Source of the DNA: Luteimicrobium sp042670205
Lineage (GTDB): Bacteria > Actinomycetota > Actinomycetes > Actinomycetales > Cellulomonadaceae
Assembly: GCF_042670205.1 (NCBI RefSeq)
Contig: NZ_JBHUWD010000024.1
Span: forward strand, 1-64,000
Direction: 5' to 3'
DNA: 64,000 nt
A program made the position numbers and the translations under genes. Below the pieces are notes generated by a model. The model was not told the origin of the DNA. It saw only the letters and a program-made list of their open reading frames with translations, and made no database searches. The stretch's first letter is position 1. Each line of letters starts with the position of its first letter. This document shows positions 7,722 to 16,884 of the stretch, in pieces.

Positions 7722-9187
7722 GCGAGCGCGCGTTCCGCCTTCCCGACCTCGGCGAGGGCCTCACCGAGTCCGACGTCATCGCGTGGCACGTCGCCGTCGG
7801 CGACACCGTCGCGCTCAACCAGGTGATCGCGGAGGTCGAGACGGCGAAGGCGCTGGTCGACATCCCCTCGCCCTTCGCGGGCGTCGTCACCGGCCTGCAC
7901 GCCGAGGAGGGGCAGACGGTGCGCGTGGGCGAGCCGCTGGTCACGTTCGACGTGGCGGACGACGCCGGCGGTGAGGCACCGGAGCCCGTGGACGCCGCCC
8001 CGGCTGCGGCCGCGGAGCCGGCTGCGGCCGCGGCGCCGGCTGCGGCCGCGGAGTCGCCCTCGGAGTCGGCCGCAGTACCGGCGAGCGCGGAACCGGAGTC
8101 CCCGGCGCCGACCCTCGTGGGGTACGGCGCAGCGCCCGAGCGGGGCGGACGCCCGACGCGACGACCGCGGCGCTACGCCACCCCTCCGGCCGCGTCGTCG
8201 CTCCCGGCCGAGGTCACGCCCCTCGCCGCCGTCGCGCCGGCCGACCGGGCCCGCTCGACACCGGTCGTCCGGGCGCTCGCGCGCCGGCTCGGCGTCGACC
8301 TGTCGAGCGTGCCCGGGTCCGGACCCCAGGGACAGGTGACCCGCCGCGACGTCGAGGCGCTGGCCGCCGCGCCCGCCGGACGCGAGCCCGCGCCGGACGC
8401 CGCCGAGACCCGCACGCCGGTGCGCGGCGTGCGCAAGCACACCGCCGCGGCGATGGTCGCGAGCGCCTTCACGGCCCCGCAGGCGTCGGTGCTGCTCACC
8501 GTGGACGCCACCGCGAGCATGGAGCTGCTCGAGCGGCTGCGCAGCCACCCGCTCGCGCGCGGCGAGCGGGTCACCGTGCTCGCCCTGGTCGCGCGGGCGG
8601 TGTGCGCCCTGCTGCGCTCGCACCCGGCGCTCGCGAGCCGCTGGTCCGACCTCCCCGACGGGTCCGCGGAGATCGTGCACCCGGCGCACGTGAACCTCGG
8701 GATCGCCGTCGCGACGGACCGCGGCCTCGTCGTGCCGAACATCCCCGCGGCCGACACCATGGGACTGCCCGAGCTCGCGGCCGCGCTCACGCGGCTGACG
8801 CGCACCGCCCGCGACGGGCGGACCGCGCCCGAGCGCCTCACGGGCGGGACGTTCACGATCACCAACGTCGGCGTGTTCGGCATCGACGCCGGCACCCCGA
8901 TCCTCAACCCGGGCGAGGCCGCGATCCTCGGGATCGGCGCGGTGCGCCGCCTCCCGTGGGAGCACGACGGCCAGGTCGCGCTGCGCGACGTCGTGACGCT
9001 GAGCCTCACGTTCGACCACCGCGTGGTCGACGGCGAGCAGGCGGCCCGGTTCCTCGCCGACCTCGGCGCCGTCCTGGGCGACCCCGCACTGGCCGTGGTG
9101 GTGGGCCCGCCGGTGGCCGAGCGTGCGGACTCGGCGGCCTCGACCACCGCAGGCGGCTCGGCCCTGACCTCAGGAGGTGCCGCGTGA
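7718..9187 (+). CDS. bkdC: Dihydrolipoamide acyltransferase E2 of the branched-chain complex
   Basis: 489 residues. One lipoyl domain at 1-80, with the lipoylated lysine in VETAKALVDIPS (K44). An Ala/Pro/Glu-rich linker follows, then a peripheral-subunit-binding domain (STPVVRALARRLGVDLSSV...GPQGQVTRRDVEAL) that holds E1/E3. The C-terminal acyltransferase domain has the catalytic HRVVDG motif (H434, D438). The GTG start at 7718 overlaps the upstream stop (GTGA), like other junctions here. It transfers the branched acyl group to CoA, giving isovaleryl-CoA from leucine. No E3 (lipoamide dehydrogenase) gene lies in the operon, so E3 is presumably shared from elsewhere. Confidence 0.9.
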   Translation: MSERAFRLPDLGEGLTESDVIAWHVAVGDTVALNQVIAEVETAKALVDIPSPFAGVVTGLHAEEGQTVRVGEPLVTFDVADDAGGEAPEPVDAAPAAAAEPAAAAAPAAAAESPSESAAVPASAEPESPAPTLVGYGAAPERGGRPTRRPRRYATPPAASSLPAEVTPLAAVAPADRARSTPVVRALARRLGVDLSSVPGSGPQGQVTRRDVEALAAAPAGREPAPDAAETRTPVRGVRKHTAAAMVASAFTAPQASVLLTVDATASMELLERLRSHPLARGERVTVLALVARAVCALLRSHPALASRWSDLPDGSAEIVHPAHVNLGIAVATDRGLVVPNIPAADTMGLPELAAALTRLTRTARDGRTAPERLTGGTFTITNVGVFGIDAGTPILNPGEAAILGIGAVRRLPWEHDGQVALRDVVTLSLTFDHRVVDGEQAARFLADLGAVLGDPALAVVVGPPVAERADSAASTTAGGSALTSGGAA

Positions 9188-10809
9188 CCGTCCTGGCCAC
9201 CGCCGTCGACCCGCGTTCCGACGCCGCCCGCCGCGCCGACGCGGCGCAGCGGGCCCTCGCCGACCAGCTGCGCGAGCGCACCGCGGCCGTCGCCGTCGGC
9301 GGACCGGAGCGCGCTCGCGCCACCCACGTGGCCCGCGGCAAGCTCCTCCCCCGCGAGCGCGTGGAGCGGCTGCTCGACGAGGGCAGCCCGTTCCTGGAGA
9401 TCGCGCCGCTGGCCGGCTACGGCATCGACTCACCGCCCGACGGCGGGAGCGGCACCTGGCCCGGTGCCGGGGTGATCGCGGGTGTCGGGCTGGTCGAGGG
9501 CCGGCAGGTGATGGTCGTGTGCAACGACGCGACCGTGAAGGGCGGCACGTACCACCCGCTGACCGTCAAGAAGCACCTGCGCGCCCAGGAGATCGCGCTC
9601 GAGAACCGCCTGCCCTGCGTGTACCTGGTCGACTCCGGGGGCGCGTTCCTACCCCTGCAGGACGAGGTGTTCCCCGACCGCGACCACTTCGGCCGGATCT
9701 TCTACCACCAGGCGCGCCTCTCGGCGGCACGCATCCCGCAGATCGCGGCCGTCCTGGGCTCGTGCACGGCGGGCGGGGCGTACGTGCCCGCGATGAGCGA
9801 CGAGACGGTCATCGTGCGCGGCCAGGGCACGATCTTCCTGGGCGGGCCGCCGCTGGTGCAGGCCGCCATCGGCGAGGTCGTCAGCGCGGAGGAGCTGGGC
9901 GGCGGCGAGCTGCACGCGCGCCGCTCCGGCGTCGTCGACCACCTCGCCGACGACGACGAGCACGCGCTCGACCTGGTGCGCGGCATCGTCGCCACGCTGC
10001 CGCCCGACCCGGCGCCGGCGTGGGACGTCATCGACGCCGTCGAGCCGGCCGTGGACCCCGCGGGCCTGTACGCGGCCGTGCCGACGGACGTGCAGCAGCC
10101 CTACGACCCGCGCGAGGTGATCGCCCGGATCGTCGACGGCAGCGCGCTCCACGAGTTCAAGCCCGAGTACGGCACCACGCTCGTCACGGGGTTCGCGCGG
10201 ATCTGCGGGCACCCCGTGGGCGTGCTGGCGAACCAGGGCGTGCTGTTCGGCGCGTCGGCGCTCAAGGGCGCGCACTTCGTCGAGCTGTGCGACCAGCGCG
10301 GCATCCCGCTCGTGTTCCTCCAGAACATCTCGGGGTTCATGGTGGGCACCGACGCCGAGGCGGGCGGCATCGCGAAGGACGGCGCCAAGATGGTCACCGC
10401 CGTGGCGACGACGCGCGTGCCGAAGCTCTCCGTCATCGTCGGCGGGTCGTTCGGGGCGGGCAACTACGCCATGTGCGGGCGCGCGTACTCACCGCGCTTC
10501 CTGTGGTCGTGGCCCGGCAGCCGGATCTCCGTCATGGGCGGCGAGCAAGCGTCGTCGGTGCTCGCGACGGTCAAGAAGGACCAGCTCGCGCGGTCCGACG
10601 AGGCCTGGGACCCCGAGGAGGAGGCCGCGTTCCGCGCGTCCGTCCGCGACCGGTACGAGCAGCAGGGCGACCCGTACCACGCGACTGCCCGCCTGTGGGA
10701 CGACGGCATCGTCGACCCCCCCGACACGCGCCGGGTGCTGGGACTCGCGCTCTCCGTCTGTGCCCGCACACCTCTCGGCGAGCCCGCGTTCGGGCTCTTC
10801 CGGATGTGA
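9184..10809 (+). CDS. mccB: Methylcrotonyl-CoA carboxylase, carboxyltransferase (beta) subunit
   Basis: 541 residues, the size of acyl-CoA carboxylase beta subunits. The N-terminal crotonase-fold half has RGKLLPRERVERLLDEGSPF and the acyl-CoA region LPCVYLVDSGGAFLPLQDEV. The C-terminal half has FLQNISGFMVGTDAEAGGIA and GGSFGAGNYAMCGRAYSPRF, all typical of methylcrotonyl-CoA carboxylase and M. tuberculosis AccD1. It accepts the carboxyl group from biotin and carboxylates 3-methylcrotonyl-CoA to 3-methylglutaconyl-CoA. GTG start overlapping the upstream stop, preceded by AGGAGG. A propionyl/acetyl-CoA role is possible, but the gene context supports the leucine pathway. Confidence 0.9.
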   Translation: MTVLATAVDPRSDAARRADAAQRALADQLRERTAAVAVGGPERARATHVARGKLLPRERVERLLDEGSPFLEIAPLAGYGIDSPPDGGSGTWPGAGVIAGVGLVEGRQVMVVCNDATVKGGTYHPLTVKKHLRAQEIALENRLPCVYLVDSGGAFLPLQDEVFPDRDHFGRIFYHQARLSAARIPQIAAVLGSCTAGGAYVPAMSDETVIVRGQGTIFLGGPPLVQAAIGEVVSAEELGGGELHARRSGVVDHLADDDEHALDLVRGIVATLPPDPAPAWDVIDAVEPAVDPAGLYAAVPTDVQQPYDPREVIARIVDGSALHEFKPEYGTTLVTGFARICGHPVGVLANQGVLFGASALKGAHFVELCDQRGIPLVFLQNISGFMVGTDAEAGGIAKDGAKMVTAVATTRVPKLSVIVGGSFGAGNYAMCGRAYSPRFLWSWPGSRISVMGGEQASSVLATVKKDQLARSDEAWDPEEEAAFRASVRDRYEQQGDPYHATARLWDDGIVDPPDTRRVLGLALSVCARTPLGEPAFGLFRM

Positions 10810-12950
10810 TCGCCGTGTTCACCAGCGTGCTCGTGGCCAACCGGGGCGAGATCGCCTGCCGGGTGCTCGGAACGCTCCGCCGCCTGGGCGCGCGGTCCGT
10901 GGCGGTGCACACGGCGTCCGACGCGGACGCCCGGCACGTGCGCGAGGCCGACGTCGCGGTCCGGCTGGACGTCGACGGGCGCGACCACCAGGGGGCGCGG
11001 GCCGCGTACCTCGACGTCGACGCGGTCGTCGGCGCGGCCGTCGCCGCGGGCGCCGAGGCGATCCACCCCGGCTACGGGTTCCTGTCCGAGAGCCCGGCGC
11101 TCGCCCGGGCGTGCGCCGCCGCCGGGCTGACGTTCGTCGGGCCGCCGGTGGCGGCGCTCGAGCTCATGGCCGACAAGCTCGCCGCGAAGCGGCTCGTCGG
11201 CGGCCGCGGGGTGCCCGTCCTTCCGGGCACGCTCGACGGGGCCGCCCTCGCCGCCGGCACGCCGGCCGCGGCGATCGCCGCGACGGCCCGCGACGTCGGC
11301 TACCCGCTGCTGGTCAAGCCGTCGGCGGGCGGCGGCGGCAAGGGCATGGTCGTCGTCCGCACGCCGGACGACCTGGCCGCCGCGCTCGACTCGGCACGGC
11401 GCGTCGCCGGGGCGTCGTTCGGCGACGACACCCTGCTGCTCGAGCACCTCGTCGAGCGCCCCCGCCACATCGAGGTCCAGGTGCTCGCCGACACCCACGG
11501 CGCCGTGGTCTACCTCGGCGAGCGCGAGTGCACGCTCCAGCGCCGCTACCAGAAGGTGGTCGAGGAGGCCCCCTCGCCCGCGCTCGACGACGCCGCGCGC
11601 GCCCGGCTGGGCGAGGCGGCGTGCGAGGTCGCCCGGTCGGTCGGGTACGTGGGCGTCGGCACGGTCGAGTTCCTCGTGCCCGCCGACGACCCGGCGTCGT
11701 TCTGGTTCATCGAGATGAACACGCGCCTCCAGGTCGAGCACCCCGTCACCGAGCTCGTCACGGGGCTCGACCTCGTCGAGCTCCAGCTGCGCGTCGCGGC
11801 GGGCGAGCCGCTGCCGTTCGCCCAGCCCGACGTGCGGGTCACCGGGCACGCCGTCGAGGCCCGCCTCTACGCCGAGTCGCCGTCCCGGGGCTTCCTGCCC
11901 GCGACGGGGCACGTGCTCGTGTACGACGACGCGGGGGCGGCGGCCGGGCCCGGCGCCGCGCCGCTCCGCCTCGACAGCGGCATCGAGGCGGGCACGGCCG
12001 TCACCGGGGACTTCGACCCGCTGCTCGCGAAGGCGGTGGCCCACGGCGCCGACCGGGGCCGGGCGCTCGGCCGCCTCGACTCCCTGCTGGGCTCCGTCGT
12101 CGTCCTGGGCGTGGAGACCAACCAGGCCTTCCTGCGCGACCTGCTGGCGGACGACGACGTGCGCGCGGGCCGGCTCGACACGGGCCTGATCGACCGCCTG
12201 GTGACCGCGCGCCCCGCGACGGAGCCGGACCCGTTGCTGGTGGCCGCGGCCGCGCTGCTGACGCTCCCGCCGGCCGCCGCCGGCCCGTGGGCCGCCCGTG
12301 ACGGCTGGCGGCTCAACGCCCCGCCCGTCCCGCGGCGCGTGGTGCTCGTCGACGACGCCGGGGAGGAGCACACCGTCGACGTCGCAGGCACGGGCACGGC
12401 CTTCTCCCTCGACGGCCGGCCCCCGGTCCCGGTCTCGCTCCGCCCCGCGGGCCCGCCCGACGCCTGGCTCGTGACCCTGGACGGCACCACGCAGAAGGTC
12501 TGGGCCGCCTCCACCGATGGAACGACCTGGGTGGGGGCCGACGGCCGGTCCGCAGCCTTCACCGTGCTCACCCGCGCCGAGCAGTCCGCCCGCCGACGTG
12601 CCCTGCGCGCGCCGCTCCCGCCGGACGGCGAGGCGTCCGGCGAGGTCCGCGCGGCGATCCCGGGCGCCGTCGTCGCCGTGCTCGCCGAGGACGGGGACGC
12701 CGTCGAGCCCGGCACGACGGTCGTCGTCGTCGAGGCCATGAAGATGGAGCACCCCCTGGTCGCGCCGCGCGGCGGCACCCTGCGCCTGCGCGTCCGGCAC
12801 GGCGACCAGGTCCGGCTCGACCAGGTGGTCGCCGTCGTCGAGCCCTCGACCGAACCGACCGGCGACGCCGGCACGAACTCGACCCCCGAAACCGGTGCGG
12901 CAGACCCCGCCGTCCCGGTCACGCACTCCGCCACCCGAGGAGCGTCATGA
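10806..12950 (+). CDS. mccA: Methylcrotonyl-CoA carboxylase, biotin carboxylase/carrier (alpha) subunit
   Basis: 714 residues in the order biotin carboxylase, linker, biotinyl carrier. N-terminal domain: VLVANRGEIACRVLGTLRRL and IHPGYGFLSESPALA; ATP-grasp glycine loop KPSAGGGGKGMVVV; FIEMNTRLQVEHPVTELVTG is the catalytic/bicarbonate region. C-terminal carrier: EAMKMEHPL with the biotinylated lysine at about residue 646. After it comes a roughly 45-residue Pro/Thr/Ala tail that is not part of the fold. I chose GTG 10806, which overlaps the upstream stop as GTGA; GTG 10815 is an alternative. It works with the preceding beta subunit. Confidence 0.9.
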   Translation: MIAVFTSVLVANRGEIACRVLGTLRRLGARSVAVHTASDADARHVREADVAVRLDVDGRDHQGARAAYLDVDAVVGAAVAAGAEAIHPGYGFLSESPALARACAAAGLTFVGPPVAALELMADKLAAKRLVGGRGVPVLPGTLDGAALAAGTPAAAIAATARDVGYPLLVKPSAGGGGKGMVVVRTPDDLAAALDSARRVAGASFGDDTLLLEHLVERPRHIEVQVLADTHGAVVYLGERECTLQRRYQKVVEEAPSPALDDAARARLGEAACEVARSVGYVGVGTVEFLVPADDPASFWFIEMNTRLQVEHPVTELVTGLDLVELQLRVAAGEPLPFAQPDVRVTGHAVEARLYAESPSRGFLPATGHVLVYDDAGAAAGPGAAPLRLDSGIEAGTAVTGDFDPLLAKAVAHGADRGRALGRLDSLLGSVVVLGVETNQAFLRDLLADDDVRAGRLDTGLIDRLVTARPATEPDPLLVAAAALLTLPPAAAGPWAARDGWRLNAPPVPRRVVLVDDAGEEHTVDVAGTGTAFSLDGRPPVPVSLRPAGPPDAWLVTLDGTTQKVWAASTDGTTWVGADGRSAAFTVLTRAEQSARRRALRAPLPPDGEASGEVRAAIPGAVVAVLAEDGDAVEPGTTVVVVEAMKMEHPLVAPRGGTLRLRVRHGDQVRLDQVVAVVEPSTEPTGDAGTNSTPETGAADPAVPVTHSATRGAS

Positions 12951-14110
12951 TCACCGAGACCCACGGCCTCACCGACGAGCAGCGCAAGCTCGCCGCCACG
13001 GTCCGCGACTTCGCCGACGACGTCGTCGCGCCCGCGGCCTACAAGTACGACACCGAGCGGCGGCTGCCGCTCGAGATCATCCGGCAGATGGGCGACCTCG
13101 GCCTGTTCGGCCTGCCGTTCCCCGTCGAGATCGGCGGCCAGGGCAAGGACTACGTGTCCCTGTGCCTCGCCGTCGAGGCCCTCGCGCGCGCCGACCAGTC
13201 GATCGCCGTGACGCTCGAGGCCGGCGTCGGGCTCGGCATCATGCCGATCTACCGCCACGGCACCGACGCGCAGCGCGAGCGCTGGCTCCCGGACCTGGTC
13301 AGCGGCCGGGCGCTCGGCGCGTTCGGCCTCACCGAGGCGAAGGCCGGCTCCGACGCCGGGGCGACGCGCACCACGGCCCGCCTCGAGGGCGGCGAGTGGG
13401 TCATCGACGGCAGCAAGCAGTTCATCACCAACTCGGGCACCCCGATCACGAGCGTCGTCACGATCACCGCCGTGACGGGCGAGCCCGACTCCGGGCGCAA
13501 GGAGCTGTCCTCGTTCCTCGTGCCCGCGGGCACGCCGGGCCTCGTCGTCGGGCCCGACTACGACAAGGTCGGGTGGCACACCTCGGACACGCACCCGCTG
13601 ACCCTGACGGGGGTCCGCGTCCCGGAGGAGAACCTGCTGGGCGAGCGCGGGCGCGGCTACGCGAACTTCCTGCGCGTGCTCGACGAGGGCCGGGTCGCGT
13701 TCGCGGCGCTCGCGACGGGCGCCGCGCAGGGCTGCCTCGAGGAGGCGCTGCGGTATGCGGGCACGCGCACCGTGTTCGGCAGCAGCATCGGCTCCCACCA
13801 GCACGTCGCGTTCATGCTCGCGCGCATGGAGGCGCGGGCGCACTCGGCCCGGCTGTGCTGGTTCGACGCCGCGCAGAAGCTCGTGCACGGGCAGCCGTTC
13901 AAGGCGGAGGCGTCGGTGGCCAAGCTCGTCGCGTCCGAGGCCGCGATGGCGAACGCGCGCGACGCCGCCCAGATCTTCGGCGGGTACGGGTTCCTCAACG
14001 AGAACCCGGTGGCCCGGCACTACCGCGACGCCAAGGTGCTCGAGGTCGGCGAGGGCACCACCGAGGTGCAGCTCATGATCCTCGCCCGGGACCTGGGGCT
14101 GACGGCATGA
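12947..14110 (+). CDS. Isovaleryl-CoA dehydrogenase-like acyl-CoA dehydrogenase
   Basis: 387 residues, standard for the family. FAD and substrate signatures: LGAFGLTEAKAGSDAGATRT (ACAD signature 1), QFITNSG, and the C-terminal ARDAAQIFGGYGFLNENPVA with VGEGTTEVQLMILAR (signature 2). The glutamate in EGT-x-E is at the position used as catalytic base in many family members. Position between methylcrotonyl-CoA carboxylase and the hydratase matches fadE19 in M. tuberculosis and implies oxidation of isovaleryl-CoA to 3-methylcrotonyl-CoA. Electrons would pass to ETF, not encoded here. ATGA overlap with the carboxylase. Confidence 0.87.
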   Translation: MITETHGLTDEQRKLAATVRDFADDVVAPAAYKYDTERRLPLEIIRQMGDLGLFGLPFPVEIGGQGKDYVSLCLAVEALARADQSIAVTLEAGVGLGIMPIYRHGTDAQRERWLPDLVSGRALGAFGLTEAKAGSDAGATRTTARLEGGEWVIDGSKQFITNSGTPITSVVTITAVTGEPDSGRKELSSFLVPAGTPGLVVGPDYDKVGWHTSDTHPLTLTGVRVPEENLLGERGRGYANFLRVLDEGRVAFAALATGAAQGCLEEALRYAGTRTVFGSSIGSHQHVAFMLARMEARAHSARLCWFDAAQKLVHGQPFKAEASVAKLVASEAAMANARDAAQIFGGYGFLNENPVARHYRDAKVLEVGEGTTEVQLMILARDLGLTA

Positions 14111-14595
14111 GTGCCGACGTCGTCCAGCGCGGGCTCTTCTACGAGGAGCTCGAGGAGGGGGTGCGCTACGTCCACCGCCCGGGGCGCACGCTCACCGAGG
14201 CCGACGACGTCCTGTTCTCGACCATGACGATGAACCCGCAGGGGCTGCACCTCGACGCCGCGTGGGCCGCGACGCAGCCCTTCGGCAGGCCGCTCATGAA
14301 CTCGATGCTCACGCTCGCCACGCTGGTGGGGCTCGCGGTGGCGCACCTGACGCGGGACACCACGGTGGCGAACCTCGGCTTCGAGGAGGTCGCGTTCCCC
14401 CACCCGCTCTTCCACGGCGACACCCTCTACGGCGAGACGACGGTGCGGGCCAAGCGCCTGTCCCGGTCCCGCCCGGGCGACGGCGTCGTCACCTTCGAGC
14501 ACGTGGGCCGCAACCAGACCGACGACGTCGTCGCGCGGGCGGTGCGCACCTCGCTCGTGCGCACCCGTCCTGTCAGCACCCGGGAGGGGCCGTGA
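14107..14595 (+). CDS. MaoC-like hydratase, predicted 3-methylglutaconyl-CoA (itaconyl-CoA) hydratase
   Basis: 162 residues forming a single MaoC/hot-dog domain: FYEELEEGVRYVHRPGRTLT, then NPQGLHLDAAWAATQPFGRP, where the D-x-x-x-A-x-x-x-x-F/G-R-P pattern is that of the MaoC active-site loop. LYGETTVRAKRLSRSRPGDG is the C-terminal strand region. The canonical leucine pathway uses a crotonase-type hydratase (LiuC/AUH), which is absent here. In M. tuberculosis the equivalent gene Rv2499c, next to citE (Rv2498c), encodes an R-specific hydratase. I infer the same (R)-3-hydroxy-3-methylglutaryl-CoA route here. Overlaps both neighbours by 4 bases. Confidence 0.8.
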   Translation: MSADVVQRGLFYEELEEGVRYVHRPGRTLTEADDVLFSTMTMNPQGLHLDAAWAATQPFGRPLMNSMLTLATLVGLAVAHLTRDTTVANLGFEEVAFPHPLFHGDTLYGETTVRAKRLSRSRPGDGVVTFEHVGRNQTDDVVARAVRTSLVRTRPVSTREGP

Positions 14596-15449
14596 ACCCC
14601 GAGCCGTTCTCCCTGGGCCCTGCGCTGCTGTTCTGCCCCGCCGACCGCCCCGACCGGTTCTCCAAGGCGCTCGACCGTGCCGACGCCGTCGTGCTCGATC
14701 TGGAGGACGGCGTCGCGCCGGACGCGAAGGAGGCTGCGCGGCAGGCCGTCGTGGACACGCCCCTGGACCCCGCGCGCACGATCGTGCGCGTGAACCCCGA
14801 GGGGACGCCGGAGCACGACGCCGACCTCGCCGCTCTCGCCGGCACCGGCTACCGCACGCTGATGCTGCCGAAGGCGGACGGCCGGTTCGTCGGCCCGCTC
14901 GTGCGGCCGGACGGCACGCCCTATGCCGTCGTCGCGCTGTGCGAGACGGCGTCCGGCGTGGTGGCGGCCGCGGCGCTGGCCGCGCGGCCCGACGTCGTCG
15001 CGCTCGCCTGGGGAGCGGAGGACCTGGTCGCGTCTCTCGGCGGGACGTCGAGCCGTGCCGACGGCCGGTACCGGGACGTCGCGCGCCACGCCCGCTCGGC
15101 GGTGCTGCTCGCGGCCGGCGCTGGCGGCAAGGCGGCGGTCGACGCCGTGCACCTCGACCTCGACGACCTCGACGGGCTGCGCGCGGAGGCGCTGGACGCG
15201 GCCGCGGTCGGGTTCGCCGCGAGCATGTGCCTGCACCCGTCGCAGGTGCCGGTGATCCGCGCGGCGTACGCGCCGACGCCCGACGACGTGGCCGCGGCCC
15301 GCACGGTGCTCGCCGCGGCGGCGGGCGCGCCGGGGGCGTTCGCGCTGGACGGCCGGATGGTGGACGGGCCGGTGCTCGAGCAGGCGCAGGCCGTGCTGCG
15401 GCGCGCAGGTCTCGACACCCGGCACGAGGACGAGGAGGTTCGACGATGA
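14592..15449 (+). CDS. CitE-like beta-hydroxyacyl-CoA lyase (HpcH/HpaI family)
   Basis: 285 residues of the TIM-barrel CitE family. Recognisable parts: LLFCPADRPDRFSKALDRAD, the metal-binding AVVLDLEDGVAPDAK, TIVRVNPEGTPEH (arginine for CoA), and LMLPKADG. CALCE-type VALCETASGVV and LAWGAEDLVASLGG complete the fold. No CitD/CitF genes are present, so this is not citrate lyase. Next to a MaoC hydratase in a leucine operon it matches M. tuberculosis Rv2498c, described as a lyase cleaving (R)-HMG-CoA and (S)-citramalyl-CoA; it would replace the usual HMG-CoA lyase and yield acetyl-CoA plus acetoacetate. GTG start with GTGA overlap. Confidence 0.82.
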   Translation: MNPEPFSLGPALLFCPADRPDRFSKALDRADAVVLDLEDGVAPDAKEAARQAVVDTPLDPARTIVRVNPEGTPEHDADLAALAGTGYRTLMLPKADGRFVGPLVRPDGTPYAVVALCETASGVVAAAALAARPDVVALAWGAEDLVASLGGTSSRADGRYRDVARHARSAVLLAAGAGGKAAVDAVHLDLDDLDGLRAEALDAAAVGFAASMCLHPSQVPVIRAAYAPTPDDVAAARTVLAAAAGAPGAFALDGRMVDGPVLEQAQAVLRRAGLDTRHEDEEVRR

Positions 15450-16228
15450 CGGTGCTGCATCCCACGGCCGGCCACGCGCTCGACGGCCTGCTGCGCGACG
15501 GCATGACGATCGCGGTGGGCGGGTTCGGGCTGAGCGGCAACCCGAACGATCTCATCGAGGCGGTGCGCGAGTCGGGCGTCCGTGACCTGACGGTCGTGTC
15601 CAACAACATGGGCGTCGACGGGAAGGGCCTCGGGATCCTGCTCGAGAACGACCAGGTGCGGCACGTGCTCTCGTCGTACGTCGGCGAGAACAAGCTGTTC
15701 GCGCAGCGGTTCCTCGACGGCGACCTGGACGTCGAGTTCGTGCCGCAGGGCACGCTGGCCGAGCGGTTGCGCGCGGGCGGGGCGGGCATCCCCGCGTTCT
15801 TCACGGCCACGGGCGTGGGCACGCCGCTCGCCGAGGGCAAGCCCGTCCAGGAGTTCGACGGCCGGCGCTACGTCCTCGAGCGGGCCATCGTCGCCGACCT
15901 GGCGCTCGTGCACGCGTACCGCGCCGACCGGTACGGCAACCTCGTCTACCGGTACACGGCGCGAAACTTCAACCCGCTGGTCGCCGCGGCGGGGCGGGTG
16001 ACCGTCGTCGAGGCGGAGCAGATCGGCGACGAGCCCCTCGACCCGGACGTCGTCGTGACGCCCGGCATCTACGTGGACCGCCTCGTCCCTGCGCGCGACC
16101 GGGTCAAGGACATCGAGCAGCGCACGGTCCGACCACGACCGGAACCGGCGCCCGCGAGCGAGCCGGCCGAGCTCAGCACGTCGGTGCCGGCGTCGTCGAA
16201 CCCCGGCCGCACCGGAGGTGCCCGATGA
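15446..16228 (+). CDS. scoA: 3-oxoacid (succinyl-CoA:acetoacetate) CoA-transferase subunit A
   Basis: 260 residues. Family I CoA-transferase alpha subunit: the glycine-rich MTIAVGGFGLSGNPNDLIEA, then TVVSNNMGVDGKGLGILLEN and FTATGVGTPLAEGKPVQEFD, with RADRYGNLVYRYTARNFNP near the end. The last 45 residues are a Pro/Ala/Ser-rich tail beyond the normal fold. It activates acetoacetate, the product of the lyase upstream, to acetoacetyl-CoA with subunit B. Coupled by ATGA overlaps on both sides. Confidence 0.9.
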   Translation: MTVLHPTAGHALDGLLRDGMTIAVGGFGLSGNPNDLIEAVRESGVRDLTVVSNNMGVDGKGLGILLENDQVRHVLSSYVGENKLFAQRFLDGDLDVEFVPQGTLAERLRAGGAGIPAFFTATGVGTPLAEGKPVQEFDGRRYVLERAIVADLALVHAYRADRYGNLVYRYTARNFNPLVAAAGRVTVVEAEQIGDEPLDPDVVVTPGIYVDRLVPARDRVKDIEQRTVRPRPEPAPASEPAELSTSVPASSNPGRTGGAR

Positions 16229-16884
16229 CCTGGACCCGCGACGAGATGGCCGCCGTCGCCGCCGCCAAGCTGCGCGACGGCGACTACGTCAACCTGGGGA
16301 TCGGCATCCCCACCCTGGTGGCCAACCACCAGCCGCCGGGCGTCCGCATCACGCTCCAGTCCGAGAACGGGATGCTGGGCATCGGCCCCTTCCCGTACGA
16401 GGGCGAGGAGGACGCGGACCTCATCAACGCCGGCAAGCAGACGGTCACCGCGCTGCCCGGCGCGAGCTACTTCGACTCCGCCGAGTCGTTCGCCATGATC
16501 CGCGGCGGCCACGTGAGCATCGCGATCCTCGGCGCGCTCGAGGTCTCCGAGACGGGCGACCTGGCCAACTGGACCGTGCCCGGCAAGCTCGTCAAGGGTC
16601 CGGGCGGCGCGATGGACCTGGTCGCGGGCTCGCCGCGCATCGTCGTCCTCATGGACCACGTGGCCCGCGACGGCTCCCCGAAGGTCCGCCGCCGGTGCAC
16701 GCTCCCCCTCACGGGCGAGGGCGTCGTGAACCGCATCGTGACCGACCGGGCGGTGCTCGACGTCGCACCCACCGGCCTGGTGCTGCGGCGTGTGGCCCCC
16801 GGCGTCACCGTCGACGACGTGCGCGCGGCCACCGAGCCGGACCTCACCGTCGACCTCGAACCCCCGACCCAGGAGGAGCCATGA
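16225..16884 (+). CDS. scoB: 3-oxoacid CoA-transferase subunit B
   Basis: 219 residues. DGDYVNLGIGIPTLVANHQP is the family opening, and the catalytic glutamate lies in QSENGMLGIGPFP (E47 in SENG). RGGHVSIAILGALEVSETGD and NWTVPGKLVKGPGGAMDLV follow, all strongly conserved in SCOT/AtoA beta subunits. Forms the active enzyme with the upstream subunit. Overlaps upstream and downstream genes by ATGA. Confidence 0.92.
   Translation: MTWTRDEMAAVAAAKLRDGDYVNLGIGIPTLVANHQPPGVRITLQSENGMLGIGPFPYEGEEDADLINAGKQTVTALPGASYFDSAESFAMIRGGHVSIAILGALEVSETGDLANWTVPGKLVKGPGGAMDLVAGSPRIVVLMDHVARDGSPKVRRRCTLPLTGEGVVNRIVTDRAVLDVAPTGLVLRRVAPGVTVDDVRAATEPDLTVDLEPPTQEEP

Noticed and set aside
9177..10805. Extension of the biotin carboxylase frame back to 9177
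   Set aside because: The extension lies on top of the carboxyltransferase gene in another frame and is Arg-rich. The recognisable protein begins at the GTG overlapping the upstream stop.
14592..15449. Citrate lyase beta subunit (citrate fermentation)
   Set aside because: No CitD, CitF or CitC/G/X genes are adjacent, and the leucine operon context fits the actinobacterial beta-hydroxyacyl-CoA lyase role better.
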